From Erysipelatoclostridium sp. An173 (GTDB lineage Bacteria; Bacillota_I; Bacilli_A; Erysipelotrichales; Coprobacillaceae), in contig NZ_NFKR01000012.1 of assembly GCF_002160495.1 (NCBI RefSeq), forward strand, positions 1 to 64,000: a DNA stretch of 64,000 bases, read 5' to 3'. Shown one piece after another: positions 1 to 10,400 of the stretch. The position numbers and the translations under genes are program-made. Position 1 is the first letter of the stretch; every line of letters starts with the position of its first letter. The notes beneath the pieces were generated by a model. The model saw nothing but the letters and a program-made list of their open reading frames with translations. It had not been told where the DNA came from and searched no databases.

Positions 1-729
1 TTGATTGCTGGACCATGTTCTGTTGAAAGTGAAGAACAGGTAATTGAAATAGCTAAATCAATCAAAGCTTCAGGGGCTAATATTTTAAGAGGTGGTGCTT
101 TCAAACCAAGAACTTCACCATATGCATTCCAGGGAATGGGATCATCAGGATTAGATATTTTAGTAGCAGCTAAAAAAGAAACAGGACTGCCAATCTGTTC
201 GGAATTGATGGATGCATCATATTTAGATGAATTCAATGAAAAAGTTGATTTGATCCAGATAGGGGCAAGAAATATGCAAAACTTCGATTTATTGAAAAAA
301 GTCGGAGCTGGGACTAAAAAGCCAATTTTATTAAAAAGAGGCTTGAGTGCAACATTTGAAGAATGGATCATGTCAGCAGAATATATAATGGCAAGTGGAA
401 ATCCAAATGTCATCTTATGTGAAAGAGGGATCAGAACATTTGAAAGCTACACAAGAAATACATTAGATTTACAGGCAATCCCAGTAGTAAAGAAATTAAC
501 TCATTTACCAATAGTAATCGATCCAAGTCATGCCGGAGGAAAATGGTGGTTAGTAGAACCAATGGCAAAAGCAGCGATAGCAGCGGGAGCTGATGGATTG
601 ATGGTAGAAGTGCATAACAATCCAGAAAAAGCATTATGCGATGGACCACAATCATTAAGACCAGAAAAATATGAAAATTTATTAAAACAGATATCACAAA
701 TTGCTACTGTAGTTGGTAAAAAAATGTAA
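1..729 (+). CDS. aroF: 3-deoxy-7-phosphoheptulonate synthase, C-terminal part (5' end outside window)
   Basis: First enzyme of the shikimate pathway: condenses phosphoenolpyruvate and erythrose 4-phosphate to DAHP. The visible 242 residues begin inside the barrel at IAGPCSVES and continue with [16 protein letters not shown] and the late [10 protein letters not shown] stretch, all typical of the type I-beta (AroAI/KDSA-like) family. Family members are about 335 residues, so roughly 90 N-terminal residues lie upstream and the TTG at base 1 is almost certainly an internal codon. It heads the aromatic operon; aroB follows after 61 bp with its own AAGGAG. Family call is secure; subtype is from overall resemblance. 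Confidence 0.93.
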   Translation: MIAGPCSVESEEQVIEIAKSIKASGANILRGGAFKPRTSPYAFQGMGSSGLDILVAAKKETGLPICSELMDASYLDEFNEKVDLIQIGARNMQNFDLLKKVGAGTKKPILLKRGLSATFEEWIMSAEYIMASGNPNVILCERGIRTFESYTRNTLDLQAIPVVKKLTHLPIVIDPSHAGGKWWLVEPMAKAAIAAGADGLMVEVHNNPEKALCDGPQSLRPEKYENLLKQISQIATVVGKKM

Positions 730-790
730 TCTTTGCTAGTAGTTAAAGAGTCTTATTTTCATACAAAATATTATATAAGGAGTTATAACG

Positions 791-1849
791 ATGGATTTAA
801 TGGTATCTTTAAAAGAAAATAGTTATCCAATTTATATTGAAAGTGGAATTTTAAATCATGCAGATAAATATATTAAACAAATTTTTCAAGGCAATAAAAT
901 AATGATAATTTCCGATGATCAGGTTTATGGCTATTATGGTAAACAATTGACGGATCTTTTAAGTAAAGATTATCTAGTTGACCATGTAATAGTAGAACAC
1001 GGAGAGCAATCAAAACGGTTTGATATCTTACCATCGTTATATAAAGCATTATTGAATTTTAAATTGACAAGAACAGATTTAATTATTGCTTTAGGTGGTG
1101 GTGTCATCGGTGATCTGGCTGGATTTGTGGCGGCAACGTTTTTAAGAGGAATAAAATTTGTTCAGATTCCTACTTCTTTATTAGCTCAAGTTGACTCATC
1201 AGTAGGTGGTAAAGTAGCGGTTGATTTACCAGAGGGAAAAAATTTAGTTGGGGCTTTTTATCACCCCAAAATGGTATTAATTGACCCGCTTACTTTAAAG
1301 ACTTTACCAGAACGTTTTATTTATGATGGGATGGCTGAAGTAATAAAATACGGTTGTATTAAAGATAAAAAATTATTTGATAAATTAAACAGTTATCAAG
1401 ATTTTAATGATTTATATCAAGATATTGATCAAATTATATATCGTTGTGTTGATATTAAGCGTGATGTAGTTGAAAAAGATCAATTTGATTTTGGTGATCG
1501 GTTAGTCTTAAATTTTGGTCATACTTTAGGTCATGCTTTAGAACAATATTATCATTATCAAAAATATTCACATGGTGAAGCAGTAAGTATTGGAATGGTA
1601 CAACTTACAAAGATTGCTGAAGAACATAATTTATCACCACAAGGATTGCATCTACAAATACAAGAACTTTGTCAAAAGTATCATTTACCAGTAGTTAGTA
1701 ATGTGGAAACTGAAAAATTAATCGATGCAATCAGTTTAGATAAGAAAAATATAAATAAAAAATTATCATTGATATTATTAAAAGATATTGGTGATAGTTA
1801 TGTTTATCAAAGTGATTATTCATTAATAAAAGCAAAGGATCGGATATAA
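791..1849 (+). CDS. aroB: 3-dehydroquinate synthase
   Basis: NAD-dependent lyase converting DAHP to 3-dehydroquinate, second shikimate step, cytoplasmic. 352 residues, normal length. The NAD-binding GGGVIGDLAGFVAATFLRG segment lies near residues 102-120, SSVGGKVAVDLP follows, and the metal ligands are recognisable in MAEVIKYG (Glu), GHTLGHALE and HGEAVSIGM (His). ATG at 791 is preceded by AAGGAG at 777-782. The gene ends one base before aroA, so translation is probably coupled. Confidence 0.96.
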   Translation: MDLMVSLKENSYPIYIESGILNHADKYIKQIFQGNKIMIISDDQVYGYYGKQLTDLLSKDYLVDHVIVEHGEQSKRFDILPSLYKALLNFKLTRTDLIIALGGGVIGDLAGFVAATFLRGIKFVQIPTSLLAQVDSSVGGKVAVDLPEGKNLVGAFYHPKMVLIDPLTLKTLPERFIYDGMAEVIKYGCIKDKKLFDKLNSYQDFNDLYQDIDQIIYRCVDIKRDVVEKDQFDFGDRLVLNFGHTLGHALEQYYHYQKYSHGEAVSIGMVQLTKIAEEHNLSPQGLHLQIQELCQKYHLPVVSNVETEKLIDAISLDKKNINKKLSLILLKDIGDSYVYQSDYSLIKAKDRI

Positions 1850-1850
1850 A

Positions 1851-3131
1851 ATGACAGCAGTAAAAATAACACCAACTAAATTATCAGGAACTATTCAGGT
1901 TCCACCATCTAAATCATTAGCTCATCGAGCAATAATTGCAGCTAGTTTGGCTAAGGGAATTAGTCGAATTGATAATATTGAATATTCAAAGGATATTCAA
2001 GCAACAATCAAAGCAATGGTATCTTTAGGTACTACAATTGAACAATATGATGATTATTTAATTATTGATGGAACTACTACTTATACTAAACAAAATTGTG
2101 AGATCGACTGTGAAGAATCAGGGTCTACTTTAAGATTTATGGTACCTATTTCTATTGTTTGTTCCAATAAAGTTCATTTTACAGGTCGTGGTAATTTAGG
2201 AAAAAGACCATTAGATACTTATTATGAAATTTTTGATGAACAAAATATAGGTTATTTATATAAACAAGATATTTTAGATTTATATATCAATGGAAAATTA
2301 AAGCCAGATTGTTTTAAAATACCTGGTAATATTTCATCACAATTTATTACAGGATTATTATTTGCTTTACCGCTTTTAGATGGTGATTCAACAATAAAAA
2401 TTACATCGCCATTAGAATCTAAAGGCTATATTGATTTAACTTTACAGATTTTAAATCAATACGGAATAAAAGTAATAAATCATGATTATCAAAAATTTGA
2501 AATTCCTGGCAATCAAAAATATTATCCGCATAATTATCGCGTTGAGGCTGATTTTTCTCAGGCAGCATTTTTCCTGGTTGCCGGTGCGATTGGTAATGAT
2601 GTAGTTTTGACAGATTTAAATTTAGATTCTTTACAGGGCGATAAAATGATCTTAGATTATTTAGCGGTTATGGGAGCTAAGATCGATGTTGTAAGTGACG
2701 GTATTAAAGTTATTAGCGATAATTTAAGTGCTATAAAGGTTGATGCTAGTCAATGTCCTGATGTCATTCCAGTTTTAAGTGTTGCTTTGGCTTTAGCTAA
2801 TGGTAAAAGTGAAGTAGTTAATGCAAGAAGATTACGAATTAAAGAGTGTGATCGAATTGTTGCAACAACTACCCAAATTAATCAGATTGGTGGTAAAGTT
2901 CAAGAACTAGATGAGGGAATGATTATAAATGGCGTAAAAGAATTTGATGGTGGTAATTGTAAAAGTTTTGCTGATCATCGAATTGCCATGATGCTAGCTA
3001 TCGCTGTTACTCGCTGTAATAGACCAATTATTTTAGATAATATGGAATGCGTTGAAAAGTCGTATCCAAGTTTTTGGCAAGACTATCAATCATTAGGAGG
3101 AATTATTGATGTCATCGACATGGAAAAATAA
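1851..3131 (+). CDS. aroA: 3-phosphoshikimate 1-carboxyvinyltransferase (EPSP synthase)
   Basis: Transfers the enolpyruvyl group of PEP to shikimate 3-phosphate. 426 residues in the usual two-domain inverse alpha/beta barrel: PPSKSLAHRA near residue 18 binds substrate, EESGSTLRFMVP near 84 follows, and late motifs RIKECDRI and FADHRIAMM carry active-site Arg/Asp/Glu. Start is one base after the aroB stop. The end overlaps the aroC start by 23 bp, and the aroC ribosome site AGGAGG (3095-3100) lies inside this coding sequence, showing operon coupling. Confidence 0.96.
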   Translation: MTAVKITPTKLSGTIQVPPSKSLAHRAIIAASLAKGISRIDNIEYSKDIQATIKAMVSLGTTIEQYDDYLIIDGTTTYTKQNCEIDCEESGSTLRFMVPISIVCSNKVHFTGRGNLGKRPLDTYYEIFDEQNIGYLYKQDILDLYINGKLKPDCFKIPGNISSQFITGLLFALPLLDGDSTIKITSPLESKGYIDLTLQILNQYGIKVINHDYQKFEIPGNQKYYPHNYRVEADFSQAAFFLVAGAIGNDVVLTDLNLDSLQGDKMILDYLAVMGAKIDVVSDGIKVISDNLSAIKVDASQCPDVIPVLSVALALANGKSEVVNARRLRIKECDRIVATTTQINQIGGKVQELDEGMIINGVKEFDGGNCKSFADHRIAMMLAIAVTRCNRPIILDNMECVEKSYPSFWQDYQSLGGIIDVIDMEK

Positions 3132-4179
3132 TATTGAAATTACAATTTTTGGTGAATCACATGGAAAAGCAATCGGAATTGTTCTTGGAAATTTGCCAAG
3201 TGGTATTAAAATTGATTTTGATGCTGTAGCAAAGGAAATGAAACGCCGTGCGCCAGGGCAGGATAAAATGTCAACGAGCCGTAAAGAAGCTGATCAGGTA
3301 GAAATTATTAGCGGTATTCAAGATGGAATTACAACTGGGGCACCTCTTTGCGGGATGATTTATAACAGTGATCAGCATTCTAAAGATTATTCATTATTGA
3401 AAGAAAAAATGCGTCCTGGTCATAGTGATTATCCAGCATTTGTTAAGTATAAAGGTTTTAATGATGTTCGAGGTGGCGGTCATTTTTCAGGTCGAATTAC
3501 TGCGCCGATTGTTTTTGCTGGTGCTATTGCAAAGCAGATTTTAATGCAAAAAGGGATTTATATTGGGGCACATATTTTAAGTATTAAAAATATATATGAT
3601 GAAAATTTTGATCAAAGATTATCATTAGATACATTAAATTATCTTAGCAAGCAGCATTATCCAGTAATTAATCAGGAAATTTATGATCAGTTTGTTGAAA
3701 CAGTTGATCAAGCTCGAATGAATTTAGATTCAGTTGGGGGAAAAATTGAATGTGCAATAGTTGGATTAGAACCTGGTTTTGGGGAACCATTTTTTGATTC
3801 GATTGAAAGTCATTTATCAAGTTTATTATTTTCTATTCCAGCGGTAAAATCAGTTGCTTTTGGTAATGATAAAATCAGTGAATTATATGGTAGTGAAGCT
3901 AATGATTGTTATTATTATGATAAAGAGGGAAAAGTAAAAACTACTTCTAATAATAATGGTGGTATTACTGGTGGTATTTCTAATGGTATGCCAATTGTTT
4001 TTACTGTAGGAATCAAGCCAACACCATCAATTGGAAAAGAGCAAAAAACTATTGATGTAAAACATCAGGAAAATACTACCCTTGCTATTAAAGGACGCCA
4101 TGACCCTTGTATTGTTTTTAGAGCAACAGTTGTAGTTGAAGCGATGGCTGCATTAGCAATGTTAGATTTGGTGAGGTAG
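3109..4179 (+). CDS. aroC: Chorismate synthase
   Basis: Last common step of aromatic biosynthesis: anti-1,4-elimination of phosphate from EPSP to chorismate, needing reduced FMN. 356 residues. Family signatures seen are FGESHGKAIG at the N-terminus, RRAPGQ, MRPGHSDYPAFVKY, GGGHFSGRITAP and near the end GRHDPCIVFRA. I place the start at ATG 3109, not TTG 3106, because AGGAGG at 3095-3100 is 8 bases upstream and the protein then begins MSSTWKNN. It overlaps the end of aroA; pheA starts 3 bp after the stop. Confidence 0.96.
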   Translation: MSSTWKNNIEITIFGESHGKAIGIVLGNLPSGIKIDFDAVAKEMKRRAPGQDKMSTSRKEADQVEIISGIQDGITTGAPLCGMIYNSDQHSKDYSLLKEKMRPGHSDYPAFVKYKGFNDVRGGGHFSGRITAPIVFAGAIAKQILMQKGIYIGAHILSIKNIYDENFDQRLSLDTLNYLSKQHYPVINQEIYDQFVETVDQARMNLDSVGGKIECAIVGLEPGFGEPFFDSIESHLSSLLFSIPAVKSVAFGNDKISELYGSEANDCYYYDKEGKVKTTSNNNGGITGGISNGMPIVFTVGIKPTPSIGKEQKTIDVKHQENTTLAIKGRHDPCIVFRATVVVEAMAALAMLDLVR

Positions 4180-4182
4180 ATT

Positions 4183-5301
4183 ATGAAAGATTTAAAACAG
4201 TGTCGACAAGAAATTGATGAAATAGATAAACAATTAATAAAACTTTTTGAAAAACGGATGTCGTTAAGTAAAGAAGTAGTAACCTATAAGTTAGCGCATG
4301 ATATGGAAATTTTCCAGCCTCAACGTGAACATGAAGTAATTGAAAAAAATGCGGCTCGAATTGAAAATGATGAATTAAAAGAGTATGCTAAAAAATTTGT
4401 TCAAGACATCATGGATATTGGAAAAAGTTATCAGGCTACTTTCATTCCTTTAAAAGATGCTTATCATTTAGCTTGTCGAAAACATGAAAATGTAAAAGTA
4501 GGATATGCAGGAGTACCTGGGGCTTTTGCTCATCAGGCGATGCTTGAGTATTTTGGTGATGTTAATAATATTAATTATGTTAATTTTAAAGATGTCTATG
4601 AAGCTTTGAAAAATGATGAAATTGATTATGGTATCGTACCTTTAGAAAATTCATCAACCGGAGCTATTAATGATAACTATGATTTAGTTCGTGATTATGA
4701 TTTTTATATTGTTGGCGAACATAGCGTTGATATTACTCAGCATTTGCTTGGATTAAAAGGTGCAAAAATTGTAGATATTAAAGATGTTTATAGCCATCCT
4801 CAAGGAATTATGCAATCGTCTAATTATTTACGAGCTCATCAAAATATAACTGTTCATGATTATTCAAATACAGCAGCAGCAGCTAAATTTGTCAGTGAAA
4901 GTAATGATAAAACTAAAGGAGCAATTGCTTCAAAAATTGCTGCTAAATTATATAATTTAGATATAATTCAAGAAAATATTCATAATGAACAAAGTAATAA
5001 TACAAGGTTTATTATTATCGGTAAACATTTAGAAGATCATGAACAAACTGATCGTGTTAGTATTGTTTTTACTTTAGAACATCAAGTTGGAAGTTTATAT
5101 AGTGTTTTAAAAACAATCAGAGACCATCATATTAATTTATCAAGAATAGAATCGCGCCCAATAAAAGATAAACGCTGGCAATATTATTTTTATATTGATT
5201 TTGAAGGCAGTTTGCATGATGATAATGTTAAACTGGCACTTGAACAAATGAAAACTAAATGTTTAACACTACGAGTAATTGGAAATTATCAACATGCATA
5301 G
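4183..5301 (+). CDS. pheA: Bifunctional chorismate mutase / prephenate dehydratase (P-protein)
   Basis: Turns chorismate into prephenate and then phenylpyruvate, committing flux to phenylalanine. 372 residues with three parts: an AroQ-type helical mutase at about 1-90 (LKQCRQEIDEIDKQLIKLF), a prephenate dehydratase at about 100-280 (YAGVPGAFAHQAM, VPLENSSTGAI, SHPQGIMQ, NTRFIIIG), and a C-terminal ACT domain (SRIESRPIKDKRWQYYFYID) that normally binds phenylalanine for feedback inhibition. Lies between aroC and aroK in the operon. No tyrA, aroD or aroE is present in the window. Confidence 0.95.
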   Translation: MKDLKQCRQEIDEIDKQLIKLFEKRMSLSKEVVTYKLAHDMEIFQPQREHEVIEKNAARIENDELKEYAKKFVQDIMDIGKSYQATFIPLKDAYHLACRKHENVKVGYAGVPGAFAHQAMLEYFGDVNNINYVNFKDVYEALKNDEIDYGIVPLENSSTGAINDNYDLVRDYDFYIVGEHSVDITQHLLGLKGAKIVDIKDVYSHPQGIMQSSNYLRAHQNITVHDYSNTAAAAKFVSESNDKTKGAIASKIAAKLYNLDIIQENIHNEQSNNTRFIIIGKHLEDHEQTDRVSIVFTLEHQVGSLYSVLKTIRDHHINLSRIESRPIKDKRWQYYFYIDFEGSLHDDNVKLALEQMKTKCLTLRVIGNYQHA

Positions 5302-5310
5302 GGGGTTAAA

Positions 5311-5805
5311 ATGAAAAATATTGTATTAATTGGTATCATGGGTTGTGGTAAGACTACTATTTCTAAATTATTAGCTGAAAAATTACAGCGTCCGGTTATT
5401 GATATTGATGAATATATTGTTGAAAAATATAATCAATCAATTAATGAAATGTTTGCAATCAGCGAAGATTATTTTCGTCAAAATGAAACAGCATGTTGTA
5501 AAGATCTTGCTGATATTCAAGACCATATAATTTCTACTGGTGGTGGAGTTATTTTAAAAAAGGAAAATATTGATTATTTGAAGAAAAATGGAATTGTTTT
5601 CTATATTGATCGTCCTATTGATAATATTATCGAAGATGTTCATGTTGCTTCACGACCATTATTACAAGAAGGACCACAAAAACTTTATGATCTTGATAAA
5701 CAAAGACACCAGTTATATTTAGATGCTTGTGATTATCATTTGATTAATGATAGCAGTTTAGAAAACATTGTTAATAATATTATTTCAATAATTAATGATA
5801 ATTAA
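5311..5805 (+). CDS. aroK: Shikimate kinase
   Basis: Phosphorylates shikimate at O3 with ATP. 164 residues, a normal P-loop kinase: Walker A GIMGCGKTT at residues 8-16, substrate-binding Asp in IDIDEYI, and the glycine-rich STGGGVIL near 75. The LID region is short: HVASRPLL supplies the usual Arg. Preceded by AGGGGG and 9 bp after pheA. Last gene of the aromatic operon; a strong hairpin follows at once. Confidence 0.94.
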   Translation: MKNIVLIGIMGCGKTTISKLLAEKLQRPVIDIDEYIVEKYNQSINEMFAISEDYFRQNETACCKDLADIQDHIISTGGGVILKKENIDYLKKNGIVFYIDRPIDNIIEDVHVASRPLLQEGPQKLYDLDKQRHQLYLDACDYHLINDSSLENIVNNIISIINDN

Positions 5806-5806
5806 T

Positions 5807-5886
5807 AAATACAGGATGTTGAAATGGATTTCGTTATTTGGACATGCAAATAATGGTGTTCATTTCACTTATACCTGTATTTTTTA
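5807..5886 (+). terminator. Long multi-stem hairpin terminator after aroK
   Basis: Outer stem AAATACAGG (5807-5815) pairs with CCTGTATTT (5874-5882) and runs into a U tract. Inside it, TGAAATG (5820-5826) pairs with CATTTCA (5861-5867), and TTATTTG (5834-5840) pairs with CAAATAA (5847-5853). Three nested perfect helices make it longer and more structured than an ordinary intrinsic terminator. Confidence 0.75.
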
Positions 5887-5914
5887 TTCTTTGTCTCGAT
5901 ATGATTTATATTTA

Positions 5915-5923
5915 TGCTATAAT
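5915..5923 (+). promoter_or_regulatory. Extended -10 promoter for the GNAT-sbcDC operon
   Basis: TGCTATAAT fits TGnTATAAT, an extended -10 element, 19 bases upstream of the acetyltransferase start at 5942. No good -35 lies 17 bases upstream, as is common for this class. It follows the aroK terminator directly. Confidence 0.6.
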
Positions 5924-5941
5924 TTAGCTTAGGTGAGAGAA

Positions 5942-6346
5942 ATGGAATTAATTAAACAAGCATATGTCGATAAAGATTTACCTAAAGGCTGGAAACCATA
6001 TTATATATTTATAATTCAGGTAAATAATGAAGAAGTTGGAAAAATTGTTTTACGTGAAGGAACAATCGAGCAGCGTTATTATGATGGCCATATTGGTTAT
6101 AGTGTAGAGCCGCAATACCGTGGTCATAATTATGCCTATCAGGCAGTAATAAAACTAAAAAAGATAGCTAAAAGATTAGGCTTTGAACAGTTAGTAATTA
6201 CTTGTTCACCTGATAATATTGCTTCTAAAAAGACGATAAAAAAATTAAACGCTAAATATCTTGAAACAAAAACGATACCACCAGAATATCAAAAAGATTT
6301 CAGGGATGATGAAAGAGTTAAAGAAATTTATATAATAGAATTATAA
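5942..6346 (+). CDS. GNAT-family N-acetyltransferase
   Basis: Small acyl-CoA-dependent acetyltransferase, substrate unknown. 134 residues from ATG 5942; a GTG at 5933 in the same frame overlaps the AGGTGAG ribosome site, so the ATG is preferred. It shows a GNAT core: strands around VGKIVLREG, then GHIGYSVEPQYRGHNYAYQA, where QYRGHNYA is the acetyl-CoA pyrophosphate loop (Q/RxxGxG/A), and CSPDNIASKKTIKKL near the C-terminus. First gene of a unit with sbcD, which follows after 12 bp. No known link between this family and SbcCD lets me name a substrate. Confidence 0.85.
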   Translation: MELIKQAYVDKDLPKGWKPYYIFIIQVNNEEVGKIVLREGTIEQRYYDGHIGYSVEPQYRGHNYAYQAVIKLKKIAKRLGFEQLVITCSPDNIASKKTIKKLNAKYLETKTIPPEYQKDFRDDERVKEIYIIEL

Positions 6347-6358
6347 AGGAGTATAAAA

Positions 6359-7495
6359 ATGAGATTTGTTCATATCGGAGATATTCATCTTGGCAAATGG
6401 CTTTACCAGCAAAGCTTGTTAGATATTCAAGCAGATTTATTAGATCAGGTATGCAATTATCTAGTTGATAATGATATTGATGTATTGATCATGGCAGGTG
6501 ATATTTATGATCGTAGTATCCCAAGTAATGAAGCAGTTGATGTCTTAAATGATTTTTTAACTAAAGTGATTTTAAAACATCATAAAAAAGTGTTGATGAT
6601 TGCTGGTAATCATGACAGTGCAAGTCGTTTGCAATTTGCTAGTGGATTATTAAAACAAGAAGGGTTATATATTGAAGCTTACCCACCTAAAGAATTAAAA
6701 CCTGTTACAATAGATGGAGTGAATTTTTATTTACTGCCTTTTTTTAAACCTTCTTATATTCGTTATTTATTTAAAGATGAAAAAATCACTACATATCAGG
6801 ATGCTTTTGCATGCTATTTAAAAAATCAAAATATAGATTATTCTAAAACCAATGTTTTAATTACGCATCAATTTATTGCCGGTAATCAAGATAATATTAG
6901 AAGTGATAGTGAAGCTATTTTAAATGTAGGTGGAACAGAAATTATTGATGTTAATTTAGTTAAGCAATTTGATTATGTTGCTTTAGGACATCTTCATGCA
7001 CCACAAAAAATTTCTAAAGAAGCAATTCGTTATAGTGGTAGTTTAATGGCTTATTCATTTGATGAAGTTAATCAAAGTAAAAGTATTGTTGATGTTGAAA
7101 TCAGCAATAAAAATGTATCTTATCAATTAATTAGTCTTAAGCCTAAACAAAATCTAATCAAAATCAGTGGCTATTTTGATGAATTGATGGCTGATACTTA
7201 TCCAGGTAATAATCTAGATTTTATTGCGATTGAATTATTAGATAAATCATTGATTCCAAATGCCATCGATTATTTAAGATCTAAATTTTTAAATGTTCTA
7301 CAAATAACTTATCCATCTTTAGTAAATGAACAGGATGAACATAATTTGACTAAAGCTGATAGTGGATTTGAAAAATTAAATCCTGTAGAATTGTTTGAGC
7401 AGTTTTATAATAAAATAAAAGGCGAACAATTAAGTGATGAGGGTAAAAAAATTGTAACAGAAATTTTGCTTGGAGGTGATGATAATGCTGCCTAA
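6359..7495 (+). CDS. sbcD: Exonuclease SbcCD, nuclease subunit D (Mre11-like)
   Basis: Metallophosphoesterase subunit of the SbcCD complex, which trims DNA ends and cuts hairpins during repair. 378 residues. The phosphoesterase motifs are in order: GDIHLGK (residues 7-13), MAGDIYDR, AGNHDSASR, then ITHQF and GHLHAPQ, supplying the Asp/His/Asn ligands of the two Mn ions. RBS AAAGGAG precedes ATG 6359. The 3' end overlaps sbcC by 11 bp, so the two subunits are coupled. Confidence 0.95.
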   Translation: MRFVHIGDIHLGKWLYQQSLLDIQADLLDQVCNYLVDNDIDVLIMAGDIYDRSIPSNEAVDVLNDFLTKVILKHHKKVLMIAGNHDSASRLQFASGLLKQEGLYIEAYPPKELKPVTIDGVNFYLLPFFKPSYIRYLFKDEKITTYQDAFACYLKNQNIDYSKTNVLITHQFIAGNQDNIRSDSEAILNVGGTEIIDVNLVKQFDYVALGHLHAPQKISKEAIRYSGSLMAYSFDEVNQSKSIVDVEISNKNVSYQLISLKPKQNLIKISGYFDELMADTYPGNNLDFIAIELLDKSLIPNAIDYLRSKFLNVLQITYPSLVNEQDEHNLTKADSGFEKLNPVELFEQFYNKIKGEQLSDEGKKIVTEILLGGDDNAA

Positions 7496-10400
7496 AAAAT
7501 TAACAATGTCAGCATTTGGGCCATATTTACAGACTGTTAATATTGATTTTGAAAATTTTATTAATAATGGTCTTTTTTTAATCACAGGTCCTACCGGAGC
7601 TGGTAAAACTATGATTTTTGATGCTATTATGTTTGCATTATATGGCGTTTCAAGTGGTAGTGAACGTAGTAGCGAACAATTTCGTAGTGATCTAGCTGGT
7701 AATGACACTCCAACATATGTAGAATTAGAATTTGTTTTACATCAAGCAAACTACAAAGTTAGACGTTCTCCTAAATATTATTTAACTAATCGTAAAACTC
7801 CAAAAATGCCTAGTGCAATTTTGACAATGCCTGATGGCAAAATGATTGAAGGGGTTAAGGAAGTAAATTTAAAGATCAAAGAATTGTTAGGTATTGATGA
7901 TAAGCAATTTAAACAGATTGTAATGATTGCTCAAGGTGAATTTACTAGATTGATTTATGCAACTAGTGAAGATAGAGAAAAGGTATTAAGAAATTTATTT
8001 AAAACAGATAATTTAGGTTTATTACAAGAACGCTTAAAAGATGAGGTGCGGGAATATAAAAGTAAATATGATTTATTATTTAATCAGCGTAATCTTTTAT
8101 ATCAAAATTTAAATTTAGAAAATAATGAAATTAATTTAGAAGAGTATATCAAAGAGTATCAAGATAAAATTATTAAAGAGGAAAAGCAATATCGCCAAGT
8201 ACAAAATGAGTATAATAAAAAGAATCAGGAATTGAATCTTTATCGTTTGATAAATCAACGATTTGAACAATTAGAACAGTTAAAAAATAAATTTGAAAAA
8301 ATTGAAAAACAAAAAGTTGAGTATAATTCATTAAAAGAAACAATTACAAAATTAAAAAAAGCTACTAAATTACAAAATAGCTATAATCAAGTAAAAAATA
8401 CTAAAATAAATCTTGATAAATTAACGATACAATTAGATGATTTACAAAAAGAATTATCAAATAAACAAAGTGTTTTGAATACGCAATTAGAAAAATATCA
8501 ACAGATTCCTAATTATCGTAATCAATTAGCAAATGAGCAAATTGAATATGAAAAGTTGTTGGAAACAAAAAAACGTTTTACTAAATATCAAAAGGATATT
8601 TTGGAAAAAGAAATGGTTGAAAAAAAATGGCAGCTTTTAAAAGACAAAAATATTGAATTAGAAAATAAATTATCTAAATATAATAAATTAATTGAAAAAG
8701 ATACTTTAACTATAAGTCGCTTGGATTCATTAAAAAGTAAGTATGAATTAACAAACCAGGAATATGAAAAAATTCATCAGCATAAATTAGAAATCCATAC
8801 TTTAAATAGTGAGTATGATAATTATGTTTTAAGTGATTATAGTTGTTGTGAACTTCGTGAACAATATCAAGATATTGAAAAAGATTATCAGTATGAAAAG
8901 AAAGTTTACGATGATATTGAACATCGTTATCGAATCAGTCAGGCAGGTATTTTAGCTAGCCAGTTACAAGATAATCAGCCATGTCCTGTTTGCGGTTCAT
9001 TAAAGCATCCCCATCCAGCTAGTATAGATTTTGAAATTGTCGATCATGATGATTTAAAAAGGGGAAAACAGAAGTTTGATCATTTTAGTGAAAGACGAAA
9101 TGAAATTTTTAATGAACTGATGTTAAAACAAAAAGAAACTGAATTAATGAAAAAGCATTTAGATGAAGATGCTAAAAGATTAGGTATTGATGATGAACTA
9201 GGGAAAGAAGTTTTTATTAAAGTATTGGGGTCAGTTAATATTAAAGAGCGTCATTTATTAAAAAATGCTAAAGAAATAAGTGAAGAAATAAGTTATTTAA
9301 AAAAATTGAAAGTTAGTGTCGAAAAATACCAAAATGATGTTGGACAATTAAGTAAAACTGTTGATAAAAATAATCTTTTAATTCAAGAATATCAAGCAAA
9401 AATAAATCAGTTAATTGGTCGAAACAGTCAAAATGATGATTTAAAAGATTTTGATGATTCACAGATTGCTAAAACCATAAAAGTAAAGCAAGATAAAATA
9501 ACGTCATTAACTAATTTAATTACTCAAACCGAACAAAACTATCAACAAATTAAAGAAGTAACAATAAAGCTTAATTCGAAACAAGAATCATTAAAAAAAC
9601 AAATTGATGAACAAAATAGTAACTATCAAAAATATTTTCCTGAATATCAAACTAAATTAAAACAATTATTTGAAAATGAAGAGATGTTTTTATCAGCTTT
9701 AAAAGATATTGATAATTTAGAAATATTGGAAAATAAGTATCAGAATTATTTAGTTTCTAGAGAAACATTAGAAAAACAGATTATGCAATTAGAAAAAGAA
9801 TTAACTAATCAAAATAAAACCGATCTTTTAGAATATGAAAAAGATGTTAAAATTCTAAAAGAAGAGTTAGATGCCAAGGCTAAACAATTAAATATTAACC
9901 AGGCGCAGTTTTTAACAATTAAAAAGACAGTAAATGATATTAATACAATCGATAAAAAGTTAAGCAAAAGTTATGATAAATATAAGTGTTATTTAGATTT
10001 AAGCGAGGTTGCTTCTGGTAAAAATCAATATCGTATTTCTTTTGAGCGTTATGTGTTAGCGGCTTATTTTGAAAATATTTTAGTATATGCCAATGTTTTA
10101 CTTAAAAGAATGTCTCAAGGCCGTTATCAATTATATCGTCGTGATAATCGAAGTAAGGGTGCTGGTAAGCAAGGTTTAGATTTAGATGTCTTAGATATGG
10201 AAAGTGGTATGATTCGTGATGTTAAAACATTATCTGGCGGAGAATCGTTTAAAGCAGCATTATCACTAGCATTAGGGCTTTCTAAAATGATTCAGGATTA
10301 TGCTGGTGGTATTGAGTTAAATACGTTGTTTATTGATGAAGGTTTTGGTTCTTTAGACAGCCAGTCTTTGGATCAGGCAATTAATTGTTTAATAGATTTG

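Noticed and set aside
431-697. Open frame on the minus strand inside the DAHP synthase gene
   Set aside because: Shadow of the real gene: no ribosome site and low-complexity hydrophobic sequence. The same applies to other antisense frames, such as 7430-7708, 13412-13690, 33134-33343 and 63774-63995.
1-5805. Aromatic operon lacking aroD, aroE and tyrA as a sign of pathway loss
   Set aside because: The operon is cut by the window edge and these genes often lie elsewhere, so nothing can be concluded.
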